Below are positions 37,482 to 46,732 of a DNA stretch of 64,000 nt, piece after piece. A program made the position numbers and the translations under genes. Within the stretch, counting starts at the first letter, position 1. Each line of letters opens with the position of its first letter. Under the pieces are notes generated by a model that was not told the DNA's origin, ran no database searches, and saw only the letters and a program-made list of their open reading frames with translations. Source of the stretch: Pusillimonas noertemannii (GTDB lineage: Bacteria; Pseudomonadota; Gammaproteobacteria; Burkholderiales; Burkholderiaceae_B); assembly GCF_003096595.1 (NCBI RefSeq), contig NZ_QEKO01000001.1, forward strand, positions 558,001 through 622,000. Direction: 5' to 3'.

Positions 37482-37982
37482 ATGAGTTCAGCATTCGTAG
37501 TGCGGTCCGGCCCGTCTTATCGGCGCCTGATAGCGGTAGCGGCCGTGGCGGCCTCCATGGCCATATTGGCCGGTTGCGCAAACAAGTCCGCGTCCAGTTC
37601 GGTCTACACCTTCGGCCAGGCCCAGCAAGAACAAATCGTGCGTACCGGCACGGTGGTGTCCGTGCGTGCCGTCACCATCCAAGACGACAAATCCAGCGGT
37701 GCCGGCATGTTGGCGGGCGGCGCACTGGGCGGCGTGGCGGGCAATGCGGTGGGCGGCGGTTCGGGCCGGGCGATTGCCACGGTAGGCGGCGCCATACTGG
37801 GCGGCCTGCTGGGCAATACCGTTGAAAACCAGGTGAACAGAAGGCAGGGCCTTGAGATCACCGTGCGGCTCGACAACGGCGAAACCCGCGTCGTGGCCCA
37901 AGAGGCCGACGTATCGTTTACCTCGGGCCAGCGTGTGCGCCTCATCAGCGGCGGCGGACCTACCCGCGTCGTGCCCATGTAA
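37482..37982 (+). CDS. Glycine-zipper outer-membrane lipoprotein
   Basis: A 166-residue lipoprotein with a lipobox MAILAGC and a two-helix glycine zipper (GGALGGVAGNAVGGGSG, then TVGGAILGGLLGN). The C-terminal beta-rich part is that of the SlyB/PcP (Pal cross-reacting) family. AAAGGAG before the ATG at 37482 decides the start. Probably structural in the outer membrane. Confidence 0.87.
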   Translation: MSSAFVVRSGPSYRRLIAVAAVAASMAILAGCANKSASSSVYTFGQAQQEQIVRTGTVVSVRAVTIQDDKSSGAGMLAGGALGGVAGNAVGGGSGRAIATVGGAILGGLLGNTVENQVNRRQGLEITVRLDNGETRVVAQEADVSFTSGQRVRLISGGGPTRVVPM

Positions 37983-38045
37983 TACGGCTTGCGCGCGGGC
38001 CAGCCCGCATAAAGCGCAAGCGCATTGACGCCCGGTCGACGCGGC

Positions 38046-38080
38046 AAAAAAATCCGGCATCTTGCATGCCGGATTTTTTT
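38046..38080 (+). terminator. Rho-independent terminator (probably bidirectional)
   Basis: AATCCGGCAT, 5 bases, ATGCCGGATT, with a T-run after and an A-run before the stem. Confidence 0.88.
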
Positions 38081-38142
38081 TGCCTTGCGCCGGCGTGTGC
38101 CTTGCCGGAACTTGCCAGGGCTTTATGAAGAGCTTGTTCTTT

Positions 38143-38706
38143 CTATACCGCCAGGGCGGCAAAGGCGAAGCGCTGCACGATCATCATGGCTACCTGCGCC
38201 AGTATCAGCAGCACCAGGGGCGAAAGATCCAAGCCGCCCAGGTTGGGCATGATGCGCCGAATGGGGTCCAGCAGAGGGGCGGTAAGCGTGTGCAGCACCG
38301 GCATGATGGGGGCCATGGGGTTCACCCATGACAATATGGCTTGAATGAGCGTAAGCCACACCACCAGGTTCAAGGCCCACTTCAATACGGTAAGCAGGCT
38401 GGCCACCAATGCGGGCAGCAAGGCCTGCACAGCGGGAAGCTGGCCCGTCAGCACTATCCATGTGGCCAGCAAATACACCAGCGCGGTCAGCCAGCAGGCC
38501 AGCAGGCTTGGCAGATCGACCTTGCCGCGCGGGGGCACAAGCTTGCGTATGGGCTGCACCAGCCAGTCGGTCAAGCGGATGACGGCTTGCGAATAGGGAT
38601 TGAAGGGATGCAGGCGTATTGCATAGGCCCAGGCGCGCACGATCAATGCGATGCCGAACAGCAAGAAGACGATGTCGAAGATGAATCCGAGTATGCCGCT
38701 GATCAT
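38143..38706 (-). CDS. YggT family integral membrane protein
   Basis: A 187-residue protein with two YGGT repeats, each of two membrane helices (the first around residues 5-85, the second around 105-187). RLTDWLVQPIRKLVPPRGKVDLPSL and TAPLLDPIRRIMPNLGGLDLSPL are the paired motifs after each first helix. The exact role is unknown; YggT has been linked to osmotic tolerance. The ATG at 38706 is preferred; a TTG eight codons upstream is possible. Confidence 0.9.
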   Translation of the reverse strand: MISGILGFIFDIVFLLFGIALIVRAWAYAIRLHPFNPYSQAVIRLTDWLVQPIRKLVPPRGKVDLPSLLACWLTALVYLLATWIVLTGQLPAVQALLPALVASLLTVLKWALNLVVWLTLIQAILSWVNPMAPIMPVLHTLTAPLLDPIRRIMPNLGGLDLSPLVLLILAQVAMMIVQRFAFAALAV

Positions 38707-38788
38707 GGGTTCAGGCTTGAAGGGTTGCAAAGCGCCATTGTCGCATGACTGAATTTGGCTTGGGGCAATGCGGCGGGGAAAAGAAAAA

Positions 38789-38815
38789 AAACTGCCCGGG
38801 CGTGCCGGGCAGTTT
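38789..38815 (-). terminator. Rho-independent terminator of the histone-like gene
   Basis: On the minus strand AAACTGCCCGG, 5 bases, CCGGGCAGTTT followed by a T-run. Confidence 0.9.
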
Positions 38816-38844
38816 GATGCTTGCTTCTACGGTAGGGCCCTGTT

Positions 38845-39459
38845 TTAGGGGCGGCCGCCGGTAGGGAAGGGCCACGATGCAGCGGGGTTTACCGTTTTGC
38901 TTGCCGGTGTTGCCGCAGTGGTGTCCTTGGTGGCCTTGGCACTTGCCTTGGCGCTGGTTTTTTTGGCAGCGGCCTTTTTGGCGGGAGCCTTCTTGGCCGG
39001 GGCTTTCTTGGCTACTGCCTTTTTGGCAGCGGCTTTCTTGGCCGGCGCCTTTTTAGCAACTGCCTTCTTTGCTGCGGCCTTTTTGGCGGGCGCTTTCTTG
39101 GCGGGTGCTTTTTTGGCTACGGCTTTTTTTGCCGCGACCTTCTTGCTTGCTGCCTTTTTGGCCGGGGCTTTCTTGGCTACGGCTTTCTTGGCTACGGCCT
39201 TCTTTGCTGCGACCTTCTTGGTTGCCGCTTTTTTGGCCGGTGCTTTTTTAGCTGCGACCTTCTTGCTGGCGACCTTCTTGGTTGCTACTTTTTTAGCTGC
39301 CGCTTTCTTGGCGGGAGCCTTCTTGGCCACTACTTTTTTGGCGGCGGCCTTCTTGGCGGGTGCTGCTTTCTTGGCGACTACTTTCTTGGCCGGTGCTGCT
39401 TTCTTTGCTGTTGCTTTCTTTGCAGCCGCTTTCTTCGCGGCCTTTTTGGCTGTTGCCAT
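38845..39459 (-). CDS. Lysine/alanine-rich histone H1-like protein
   Basis: A 204-residue, extremely basic protein of low complexity. Nearly the whole chain from residue 2 to about 175 is built of short units such as KKAAAKK, KKAPAKK and KKVAAKK, ending in an acidic-poor tail with a Trp near the C-terminus. It resembles the C-terminal domain of histone H1 and Bordetella BpH1/AlgP-type proteins that bind DNA. The gene is a near-tandem repeat at the DNA level and could vary in length. AAGGAG before the ATG at 39459 fixes the start. Confidence 0.88.
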   Translation of the reverse strand: MATAKKAAKKAAAKKATAKKAAPAKKVVAKKAAPAKKAAAKKVVAKKAPAKKAAAKKVATKKVASKKVAAKKAPAKKAATKKVAAKKAVAKKAVAKKAPAKKAASKKVAAKKAVAKKAPAKKAPAKKAAAKKAVAKKAPAKKAAAKKAVAKKAPAKKAPAKKAAAKKTSAKASAKATKDTTAATPASKTVNPAASWPFPTGGRP

Positions 39460-39616
39460 GATCAAGCTCCTTGAGAATGAATCGTAGAGGTACGTTCACC
39501 CATTTGATATGGCCCCCACGAAAGGGTGCGACCCATCTCAAATGGCGCAAGCGTGCATGATGCATGAGCATCTTGCACGCCTAGAGTCTAACGTAAGGAG
39601 TTGATGTCTCCAAGCA

Positions 39617-40792
39617 TTATTCCCAGCTAAGTGCGCCTCCGGTTTGATATTCGATGACGCGTGTCTCAAAAAAGTTGCGTTCTTTTTTAAGATCGATCAT
39701 TTCGGCCATCCATGGGAAGGGATTTTCTTCTTGCGCAAACAGCGGCTCGAGACCGATTTGCTGGCAGCGGCGATTGGCGATGAAGCGCAAATAAGACTTG
39801 AACATCGATGCGTTCAAACCCAGCACGCCGCGCGGCATTGTGTCTTCAGCGTAAGCATATTCAAGGTCTACGGCCTTTTTGAAGAGCTCTTGGATTTCTT
39901 CGCGGAAGGCCGGAGTCCAGAGATGCGGGTTCTCGAGCTTGACCGTGTTGATGAGATCGATGCCGAAATTGCAGTGCATGGATTCGTCGCGAAGGATGTA
40001 CATGTACTGCTCGGCGGCGCCCGTCATTTTGTTCTGGCGGCCCAGCGCAAGTATTTGCGTAAAACCAACATAAAAGAACAAACCTTCCATCAGGCATGCA
40101 AAAACGATGAGCGATTTGAGCAGGGTCTGGTCGGCTTCGGGGGTGCCCGTTTTGAAGTTGGGGTCGGCGATGGCGTTGATGAACGGGATCAGGAATTCAT
40201 CTTTGGCCCTGATCGAGGGAACCTCGTTATAGGCGTTGAAGATTTCTGATTCGTCGAGGTCGAGGCTTTCGACGATGTACTGGTAGGCATGGGTGTGGAT
40301 AGCTTCTTCGAATGCCTGGCGCAGAAGGAACTGGCGGCATTCGGGAGCCGTGATGTGCCGGTAGGTGCCCAACACGATGTTGTTGGCCGCCAGCGAATCG
40401 GCGGTTACGAAGAAGCCCAGGTTGCGCTTGACGATGCGCCGTTCGTCTTCGGTGAGCCCGGTGGGGTTCTTCCAAAGGGCGATGTCGCGCGACATGTTGA
40501 TTTCTTGCGGCATCCAGTGGTTGGCGCAAGTGGCGAGGTATTTTTCCCAGGCCCATTTGTACTTGAAGGGCACCAGCTGGTTGACGTCGGTCTCGCCGTT
40601 GATGATGCGCTTGTCGGCGGCGCGCACGCGCTGCCCGGTGGCGCCGCCCGCTTGCGCGGCGCCTGCCGCCTGCGGTGCGGCAGGCGCCGGCATGGCGGTG
40701 TCGTCGAAGACCCGCGAGGGTTGCGGGGTGGCGGTGGCCGGCCGCGCCGTGGGCGCTGCCGGGGCTTGAGGGGTGTCGTCCCAATTCAACAT
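39617..40792 (-). CDS. nrdB: Ribonucleoside-diphosphate reductase, small subunit
   Basis: A 391-residue class I R2 protein. A Pro/Ala-rich N-terminal extension of about 70 residues precedes the core. Iron ligands and radical site: [13 protein letters not shown] (Asp), [15 protein letters not shown] (Glu, His and a Tyr at the radical position), [11 protein letters not shown] and [10 protein letters not shown]. The sequence is of the type close to chlamydial R2, but it keeps Tyr and Asp, so a tyrosyl radical is expected. It follows nrdA by about 20 bp. Confidence 0.95.
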   Translation of the reverse strand: MLNWDDTPQAPAAPTARPATATPQPSRVFDDTAMPAPAAPQAAGAAQAGGATGQRVRAADKRIINGETDVNQLVPFKYKWAWEKYLATCANHWMPQEINMSRDIALWKNPTGLTEDERRIVKRNLGFFVTADSLAANNIVLGTYRHITAPECRQFLLRQAFEEAIHTHAYQYIVESLDLDESEIFNAYNEVPSIRAKDEFLIPFINAIADPNFKTGTPEADQTLLKSLIVFACLMEGLFFYVGFTQILALGRQNKMTGAAEQYMYILRDESMHCNFGIDLINTVKLENPHLWTPAFREEIQELFKKAVDLEYAYAEDTMPRGVLGLNASMFKSYLRFIANRRCQQIGLEPLFAQEENPFPWMAEMIDLKKERNFFETRVIEYQTGGALSWE

Positions 40793-40811
40793 AGTATGTG
40801 GCCTCTTTGTA

Positions 40812-43727
40812 TTACTGGCAGGCTTCGCATTCTTCGAAGCCTTCGTCGCCGGGCCGCATGGTGCATACCGCACCCACGACTTCGGCTTCGGGCAGGGCGG
40901 CGGCGGGCGCCGCGGCCGCGGCGCTGCTGGAGCTGCCGTTGGAGACGGCGTTGAGCTCACCGCCGCGTCCGGTGGATTTCTCGGCATTGGTGGCGCCGCT
41001 GGAGCGCAGGTAGTAGGTGGTCTTCAGGCCGCGCAGCCATGCCAGCTTGTAGGTGTCGTCGAGCTTCTTGCCGGACACGCCCGCCATGAAGATGTTGAGC
41101 GACTGGGCCTGGTCGATCCATTTCTGGCGGCGCGCCGCGCACTCGACCACCCATTGGGGGTCGACTTCGAATGCCGTGGCATAGAGCTCGCGCAGGTCGG
41201 CCGGAATGCGGTCGATGCGCGCCAGGCTGCCGTCGAAGTACTTGAGGTCGGCGACCATGACTTCGTCCCAGAGGCCGCGCTCTTTGAGGTCGCGCACCAG
41301 GTAGTCGTTGACCACCGTGAACTCGCCCGACAGGTTGGACTTGACGTACAGGTTGCGGTAGGTGGGCTCGATGCACGGCGAGACGCCGACGATGTTCGAG
41401 ATGGTGGCGGTGGGGGCGATGGCGATGCAGTTGGAGTTGCGCATGCCGTTCTGCTGGATGTGGCTGCGCAGGGTGTCCCAGTCGAGGCTGCTGCTGTCGT
41501 CGATCTCGACGTAGCCGCCGCGCTGTTCACGCAGCATGGCCAGCGTGTCTTGCGGCAGGATGCCGCGGTCCCACAGCGAGCCCTTGAACGAGGCGTACGA
41601 GCCGCGCTCGAGGGCCAGCTTGCTGGAGGCCCAGTAGGCGTAGTAGCACACGGCCTCCATCGAGCGGTCGGAGAACTCGATGGCGGCGTCGGAGGCAAAG
41701 GGAACGCGCATCAGGTGCAGGCAGTCTTGGAAGCCCATGACGCCCATGCCGACGGGGCGATGGCGCACGTTGGAGTTGCGGGCCTTGGAAACGGCGTAGT
41801 AGTTGATGTCGATGACGTTGTCCAGCATGCGCATGGCCGTGTCGATGGTGCGCTGGAGCTTTTCGTGGTCGAGCACGTACTGGCCGCTGGCGTCCTGCTT
41901 GAGATGGGCGGCCAGGTTGACCGAGCCCAGGTTGCACACGGCGATTTCAGACTCGTTGGTATTGAGCGTGATCTCGGTGCACAGGTTGGAGCTGTGGACG
42001 ACGCCCACGTGCTGCTGCGGCGAGCGGATGTTGCAAGGATCTTTGAAAGTGAGCCAGGGATGGCCGGTTTCGAACAGCATGGACAGCATCTTGCGCCACA
42101 GCGAGATGGCCGGGATGGTCTTGAACAGGGGCAGTTCGCCGCTGACCGTCTTGGCCTCGTAGGCGGTGTAGGCCTTTTCGAACTCGGTGCCGTACTTGTC
42201 GTGCAGGTCGGGCACGTCGGAAGGCGAGAACAGGGTCCAGTCGCCGTTTTCCATGACGCGCTTCATGAACAGGTCGGGGATCCAGTTGGCCGTGTTCATG
42301 TCGTGGGTGCGGCGGCGCTCGTCGCCGGTGTTCTTGCGCAGCTCGAGGAACTCTTCGATGTCGAGGTGCCAGGTTTCAAGGTAGGCGCAGACGGCCCCCT
42401 TGCGCTTGCCGCCCTGGTTGACCGCCACGGCGGTGTCGTTGACCACCTTGAGGAAGGGCACCACGCCCTGGCTTTCGCCATTGGTGCCCTTGATGTGGCT
42501 GCGCAGCGCGCGCACGGGCGTCCAGTCGTTGCCCAGGCCGCCGGCGTACTTGGCCAGCAGCGCGTTTTCCTTGATGGCGTCGTAGATGCCCTCGAGGTCG
42601 TCGGACACGGTGGTGAGATAGCACGACGACAGCTGCGAGTGCAGGGTGCCCGAATTGAACAGCGTGGGGGTGGAGCTCATGAAATCGAACGAGGACAGAA
42701 TTTCGTAGAACTCGATGGCCCGGGCTTCGCGGTCGATTTCGTTCAGCGCCAGGCCCATGGCCACGCGCATGAAGAACACCTGGGGCAGTTCGATGCGGCG
42801 GCCGCGCACGTGCAGGAAGTAGCGGTCGTACAGCGTTTGCAGGCCCAGGTAGTTGAACTGCAGGTCGCGCTCGGCCTTCAGGGCGCGGCCCAGGCGCGGC
42901 AGGTCGAACTGGCTGAGCTTGTTGTCGAGCAGGCTGTTTTCGATGCCGGCCTTGATGAAGCGGGGGAAGTATTCGGCGTAGCCTTCGTTCATGGCCGACT
43001 GGGCGACCTCTTGGCCCAGGACTTCTTTGCGGATGGTGTGCAGCAGCAGTCCGGCCGTGACCTGGCTGTAGGCGGGGTCGGTCTCGACCATGGCGCGCGC
43101 CGACAGAATGGCCGACTTGTAGACTTCGTCGACGGGAATGCCGTCGTAGAGGTTCTTGACGGTTTCTTTCAGGATGCCGTCGACGTCGATTTCGATGGGC
43201 AGACCCTGGCTGGCCTCGAGGATGGTGGTGCGCAGCTTGGCCAGGTCGAGCGGCCGCATCGTGCCGTTGTCGTTGACGTTGAGCGTGCTTTTCTCGACGG
43301 CGGGCTCTTGCTGGCCGGCCCGGGCGCGCTCCTGGGAGCGCTTTTCGCGGTAAAGCACGTAAGCGCGCGCGACGTCATGCTCGCCCGAGCGCATGAGGGC
43401 CAGTTCGACCTGGTCCTGGATTTCTTCAATATGGAAAGTGCCGCCGCTGGGCCGGTTGCGCACCAGCGCATTGACGACCTGCGAGGTGAGCTGGTCGACG
43501 AGTTCGCGCACCCGTGCCGAAGCCGCGCCCTGGCCGCCGTTGACCGCCAGAAAGGCTTTGGTCATGGCAATGGCGATTTTGCTGGGCTCGAAGCCGACCA
43601 CGGCGCCATTGCGGCGGATGATGTTGAAGTTGTGCCATTGACCCGTGGCCTGAGCCTGCTCTTTGGAGGAGGGCTGGGACGGGGGAACGGCTTCTGGCCG
43701 GGACTCAGCGATGGTGGGCGTTTGCAT
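40812..43727 (-). CDS. nrdA: Ribonucleoside-diphosphate reductase, large subunit
   Basis: A 971-residue class I R1. An ATP-cone occupies the N-terminus ([20 protein letters not shown]), allowing dATP inhibition. [14 protein letters not shown] and [16 protein letters not shown] carry the active-site cysteines, and the C-terminus ends with the redox pair C-x2-C in [14 protein letters not shown] precedes the ATG at 43727; a slightly longer frame is possible. NrdR boxes lie upstream. Confidence 0.96.
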   Translation of the reverse strand: MQTPTIAESRPEAVPPSQPSSKEQAQATGQWHNFNIIRRNGAVVGFEPSKIAIAMTKAFLAVNGGQGAASARVRELVDQLTSQVVNALVRNRPSGGTFHIEEIQDQVELALMRSGEHDVARAYVLYREKRSQERARAGQQEPAVEKSTLNVNDNGTMRPLDLAKLRTTILEASQGLPIEIDVDGILKETVKNLYDGIPVDEVYKSAILSARAMVETDPAYSQVTAGLLLHTIRKEVLGQEVAQSAMNEGYAEYFPRFIKAGIENSLLDNKLSQFDLPRLGRALKAERDLQFNYLGLQTLYDRYFLHVRGRRIELPQVFFMRVAMGLALNEIDREARAIEFYEILSSFDFMSSTPTLFNSGTLHSQLSSCYLTTVSDDLEGIYDAIKENALLAKYAGGLGNDWTPVRALRSHIKGTNGESQGVVPFLKVVNDTAVAVNQGGKRKGAVCAYLETWHLDIEEFLELRKNTGDERRRTHDMNTANWIPDLFMKRVMENGDWTLFSPSDVPDLHDKYGTEFEKAYTAYEAKTVSGELPLFKTIPAISLWRKMLSMLFETGHPWLTFKDPCNIRSPQQHVGVVHSSNLCTEITLNTNESEIAVCNLGSVNLAAHLKQDASGQYVLDHEKLQRTIDTAMRMLDNVIDINYYAVSKARNSNVRHRPVGMGVMGFQDCLHLMRVPFASDAAIEFSDRSMEAVCYYAYWASSKLALERGSYASFKGSLWDRGILPQDTLAMLREQRGGYVEIDDSSSLDWDTLRSHIQQNGMRNSNCIAIAPTATISNIVGVSPCIEPTYRNLYVKSNLSGEFTVVNDYLVRDLKERGLWDEVMVADLKYFDGSLARIDRIPADLRELYATAFEVDPQWVVECAARRQKWIDQAQSLNIFMAGVSGKKLDDTYKLAWLRGLKTTYYLRSSGATNAEKSTGRGGELNAVSNGSSSSAAAAAPAAALPEAEVVGAVCTMRPGDEGFEECEACQ

Positions 43728-43841
43728 GAAGGCTCCTGGAGTAGTCGATGGCACGCCGGTGGACGGCGGTGCCTTGCGTTCGGGGTGGTATGTAGGGAGG
43801 TTTCCGGCGGTTGTTGGAGAACACCGCTCTTGTGGAGCCGA

Positions 43842-43857
43842 CCACTATATATTGTGG
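43842..43857. promoter_or_regulatory. NrdR box 1
   Basis: CCACTATATATTGTGG matches the ACACWATATATWGTGT consensus at all but the ends, about 115 bp upstream of nrdA. Confidence 0.85.
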
Positions 43858-43872
43858 TTGGGCGTGTTTCAG

Positions 43873-43888
43873 GCACTAATTGTAGTAA
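43873..43888. promoter_or_regulatory. NrdR box 2
   Basis: GCACTAATTGTAGTAA is a weaker match. Its start is 31 bp from that of box 1, the spacing of three helical turns usual for paired NrdR boxes. Confidence 0.75.
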
Positions 43889-44108
43889 GTGTGCGAGGCC
43901 TAGGCAAGCGGATTTGGGGCTTGATTTTTTCTTGGAATGTGCATGTTGGAGCGAGCGCGGGAGGGCGATTTTACGCCAAGCCCCGCCAGTCTTTGCCTAG
44001 CGGCCGATCGTGCGGCGCAGCATGGGCGGGAAAAATATTTTTTGTATTTATTCGTACGCTGCGGCAGTGGTCCGCCGGGCGGGACAAGACCGGTTTCCGG
44101 GCGGGGTT

Positions 44109-44546
44109 TCAGCCAAGGTAGAACATGGCCTTGGCCAGGAATACGATGGCCACGACGTGCGCGAATACGCTCAGGTGGATAAGGCGCGATTGCCGCGATT
44201 TGAGCCGGCCCTGCGCGCCCAGCCTGACGGCATAGATGAAGTGTCCCAGCACGCTTAGCGCCAGCAATATCTTCAGGCTTAGAAGCGTGCCGAGGGTGCT
44301 TTCAAAGGGCTGGGCCAGCACGGTGTGATAGCGCCAGGCCATGCCCAGGCCGGCGCCATACAGAATGATGATGGCAAAGGGCATGAGCCGCCGGGCGCGC
44401 TGCCCGATGGCCGATTCGACCGCCCGCATGGCTTCGCGCGGCACATGCCGGCGTATGCCCTCGAGCATCAGGACCTCGAAGAAGACCGTGCCCACGAAAA
44501 GAATGGCTGCAAACAGATGCAACACAAGCAAAGTGAAGTAGTCCAC
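44109..44546 (-). CDS. CopD-like integral membrane protein
   Basis: A 145-residue protein with four membrane helices (about 5-25, 52-72, 85-105, 122-143) and the first-helix pattern LLVLHLFAAILFVGTVFFE seen in CopD/DUF2269 proteins. Copper or heme handling is a family suggestion; no metal motif is clear. It stands alone. Confidence 0.7.
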   Translation of the reverse strand: MDYFTLLVLHLFAAILFVGTVFFEVLMLEGIRRHVPREAMRAVESAIGQRARRLMPFAIIILYGAGLGMAWRYHTVLAQPFESTLGTLLSLKILLALSVLGHFIYAVRLGAQGRLKSRQSRLIHLSVFAHVVAIVFLAKAMFYLG

Positions 44547-44686
44547 GCGATGCCCTTTTTAATAGAATGGGGTCTGGGCTCCATTGTAGGTCCGGGCCAG
44601 TGCTTTTCGGGCCGTAGCCGCATCGTGCTTGTGGTTACTTCGCATGCGGCCAATGGCGGACATCGCCAAACTATGCAGGAGATCAC

Positions 44687-45190
44687 ATGAGTGACACAGA
44701 GGGGAAGCAGGCGAACGGCAGGCGCGCATGGCTCATGCTGGGCGCTGTCGCCGCGTTGATGGCCGGCTGCGTCGGCGCTCCCGGCCCCAAGCCTCCCACA
44801 GAGGACAAACAGACGGCCTGTGGCCAGGCTGCCGCGGGCGACGCCTGGGTCGGCAACTGGCTGGCGGTCGACAAGCGCAAGGGCATTGCCGGCGAACTGC
44901 ACGTTCAGATGACGCTCAACCAGGACGGCAGCATGGCCTACGCCGAGCAGCTCAAGCGTTCGGGCAAGCCGAACCAGACGCTGAACGAAACCGGCTGCTG
45001 GCAGCGCGCCGGAGAAACCCTGGTCATGCGCACCACGCATTCGAACGCCGTGGCGGTCGAGCAGGGCGACCCCATCTATACGAACGAGTACGAGGTGCAG
45101 CTGCGCGGCGGACAGATGGTGCTGAACGGCCCCGAGGGCCCGCTGGGCTTCAAGCGCATGCCCGGCGACTACCGCCTGCCCGTGTTCTAG
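44687..45190 (+). CDS. Putative lipoprotein, unknown function
   Basis: A 167-residue protein with signal peptide and lipobox ALMAGC. The mature part is beta-rich (WVGNWLAVDKRKGIAGELHV, GCWQRAGETLVMRTTHSNAV), resembling small lipocalin/NlpE-like domains. It contains two cysteines in the mature domain (AC and GC), which could form a disulfide. I do not recognise a named family. AGGAG precedes the ATG. It is convergent with gltX. Confidence 0.7.
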   Translation: MSDTEGKQANGRRAWLMLGAVAALMAGCVGAPGPKPPTEDKQTACGQAAAGDAWVGNWLAVDKRKGIAGELHVQMTLNQDGSMAYAEQLKRSGKPNQTLNETGCWQRAGETLVMRTTHSNAVAVEQGDPIYTNEYEVQLRGGQMVLNGPEGPLGFKRMPGDYRLPVF

Positions 45191-45200
45191 CGCTCGTGCC

Positions 45201-46616
45201 CTAGCCCTGCAGGGCAGCCAGGCGCTGCAAGACCGCATCGCGGCCCAGCAGCGCCAGCACGGCGTCGATGGCCGGCGTCTGCTTGCGGCCCGTGGTCGCC
45301 AGGCGCAACGGAATGCCCAGTTTGGGCATCTTGACGCCGTGGCGCGCCAGGGTTTCCTGGATCAGCGCGGCCAGGCTGGCGGTGTCCCATACAGGCAGCG
45401 CGCCCGCATGCTCGGCGAAGTCGCGCAGAATTTCCCGGGCTTCGGGCGTAAGGTGCTGCGCGGCCAGCTCGGGGTCGATCTGCACCGGCGGCGCGCAGAA
45501 CAGCATGGCGCCGTCGGCCAGCTGGTTCAATGTTTCGGCGCGATCCTTGAGCAGGGCCATGACGGCTGGAAGATCCGTGCTGCCGGGGTCGCCGCCCAGT
45601 TCAGCGACACGGGGCGCCACGTGCGCGGCCAGGTCTTCGTCGCTGCTGTGCTTTATATAGTGGGCATTGACCCAGTTGAGCTTTTTAGGGTCCCACTGGG
45701 CCGCCGACTTGCTCAGGCTGCGTGTGTCGAACCATTCGACCAGTTGCTCGCGGCTGAAGAGTTCATCGTCGCCGTGGCTCCAGCCCAGGCGGGCCAGGTA
45801 GTTCACCATGGCTTCGGGCAGATAGCCCTGCTTGTCGTATTCCATGACACTGACGGCCCCGTGGCGCTTGGAAAGCTTTTCGCCGTCGGGGCCGAGGATC
45901 ATGGGCAGGTGGCCGTAAAGCGGCGGCTCGGCGCCCAGCGCGCGCAAAATGTTGATCTGGCGCGGCGTGTTGTTGATGTGGTCGTCGCCTCGCAGCACGT
46001 GGGTGATCTTCATGTCCCAGTCGTCGACCACCACGCAGAAGTTGTAGGTGGGCGTGCCGTCGGTGCGGGCGATGACCAGGTCGTCGAGCTCGGCGTTGTC
46101 GAAGCTGATGGGCCCCTTTACCACGTCGTTCCAGCTGGTGCTGCCCTGCAGCGGGCTGCGAAAGCGCACCACCGGCTTGCGGTCGGCCGGCACGGGGGGC
46201 AGGGTCTTGCCGGCCTCGGGCCGCCAGGTGCCATCGTAGCGCGGCTTCAGGCCCGCGGCGCGGGCCTTCTCGCGCATGGCTTCGACTTCTTCGGGCGTGC
46301 TGTAGCACAGGTAGGCCGAGCCCTCGCGCAGCATCTGGGCGATGACCTCGCGATAGCGGTCCATACGCTGCATCTGATAGAAGGGGCCTTCGTCGGGCTG
46401 CATTCCCAGCCATTGCATGCCGTCCAGTATGGCCTGCACCGCCTCGGGGGTGGAGCGTTCCAGGTCGGTGTCTTCGATGCGCAGCACGAAGACACCCTGG
46501 TGATGGCGCGCATAGGCCCACGAAAACAAGGCGGTTCGCGCGCCTCCGAGGTGAAGATAGCCGGTGGGCGAGGGGGCGAAGCGGGTGCGTACGACAGAGG
46601 GTATGGACGATGACAT
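45201..46616 (-). CDS. gltX: Glutamyl-tRNA synthetase
   Basis: A 471-residue class I synthetase. [18 protein letters not shown] includes the HIGH-type motif (HLGG), and EKLSKRHG is the KMSKS-type motif. [11 protein letters not shown] is the glutamate-binding part. The ATG at 46616 ([13 protein letters not shown]) is used; a frame 33 codons longer lacks conserved residues. No tRNA gene is next to it. Confidence 0.97.
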   Translation of the reverse strand: MSSSIPSVVRTRFAPSPTGYLHLGGARTALFSWAYARHHQGVFVLRIEDTDLERSTPEAVQAILDGMQWLGMQPDEGPFYQMQRMDRYREVIAQMLREGSAYLCYSTPEEVEAMREKARAAGLKPRYDGTWRPEAGKTLPPVPADRKPVVRFRSPLQGSTSWNDVVKGPISFDNAELDDLVIARTDGTPTYNFCVVVDDWDMKITHVLRGDDHINNTPRQINILRALGAEPPLYGHLPMILGPDGEKLSKRHGAVSVMEYDKQGYLPEAMVNYLARLGWSHGDDELFSREQLVEWFDTRSLSKSAAQWDPKKLNWVNAHYIKHSSDEDLAAHVAPRVAELGGDPGSTDLPAVMALLKDRAETLNQLADGAMLFCAPPVQIDPELAAQHLTPEAREILRDFAEHAGALPVWDTASLAALIQETLARHGVKMPKLGIPLRLATTGRKQTPAIDAVLALLGRDAVLQRLAALQG

Positions 46617-46732
46617 AGATTGTGCTTTAGGCTTGGCGTTGAATGCGCTGTGGCCGGGTGGCAGTTTGCCGCCGGGCCGTGTGGCTTGGCGTATTTTAGA
46701 GTACTGAAGATTCATTGCCGAAACGGGGCCTT

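Larger units (their letters stand above)
43728..44108. other. 381-bp gene-free region upstream of nrdA
   Basis: Contains the NrdR boxes, the AT-rich nrdA promoter (TATATA within the first box) and, beyond, the 3' side of the CopD-like gene. No coding sequence is supported. Confidence 0.6.

Noticed and set aside
38897-39487. A hydrophobic 196-residue frame that looks like a membrane protein
   Set aside because: It is the reverse strand of the Lys/Ala repeats of the histone-like gene, which read as Phe/Leu/Ala on the other side.
40773-44000. A 1075-codon open frame on the plus strand opposite nrdA/nrdB
   Set aside because: It mirrors the codon phase of nrdA in high-GC DNA. The protein is Val/Gly/Ala/His-rich with no recognisable domain, and nrdA itself is unquestionable.
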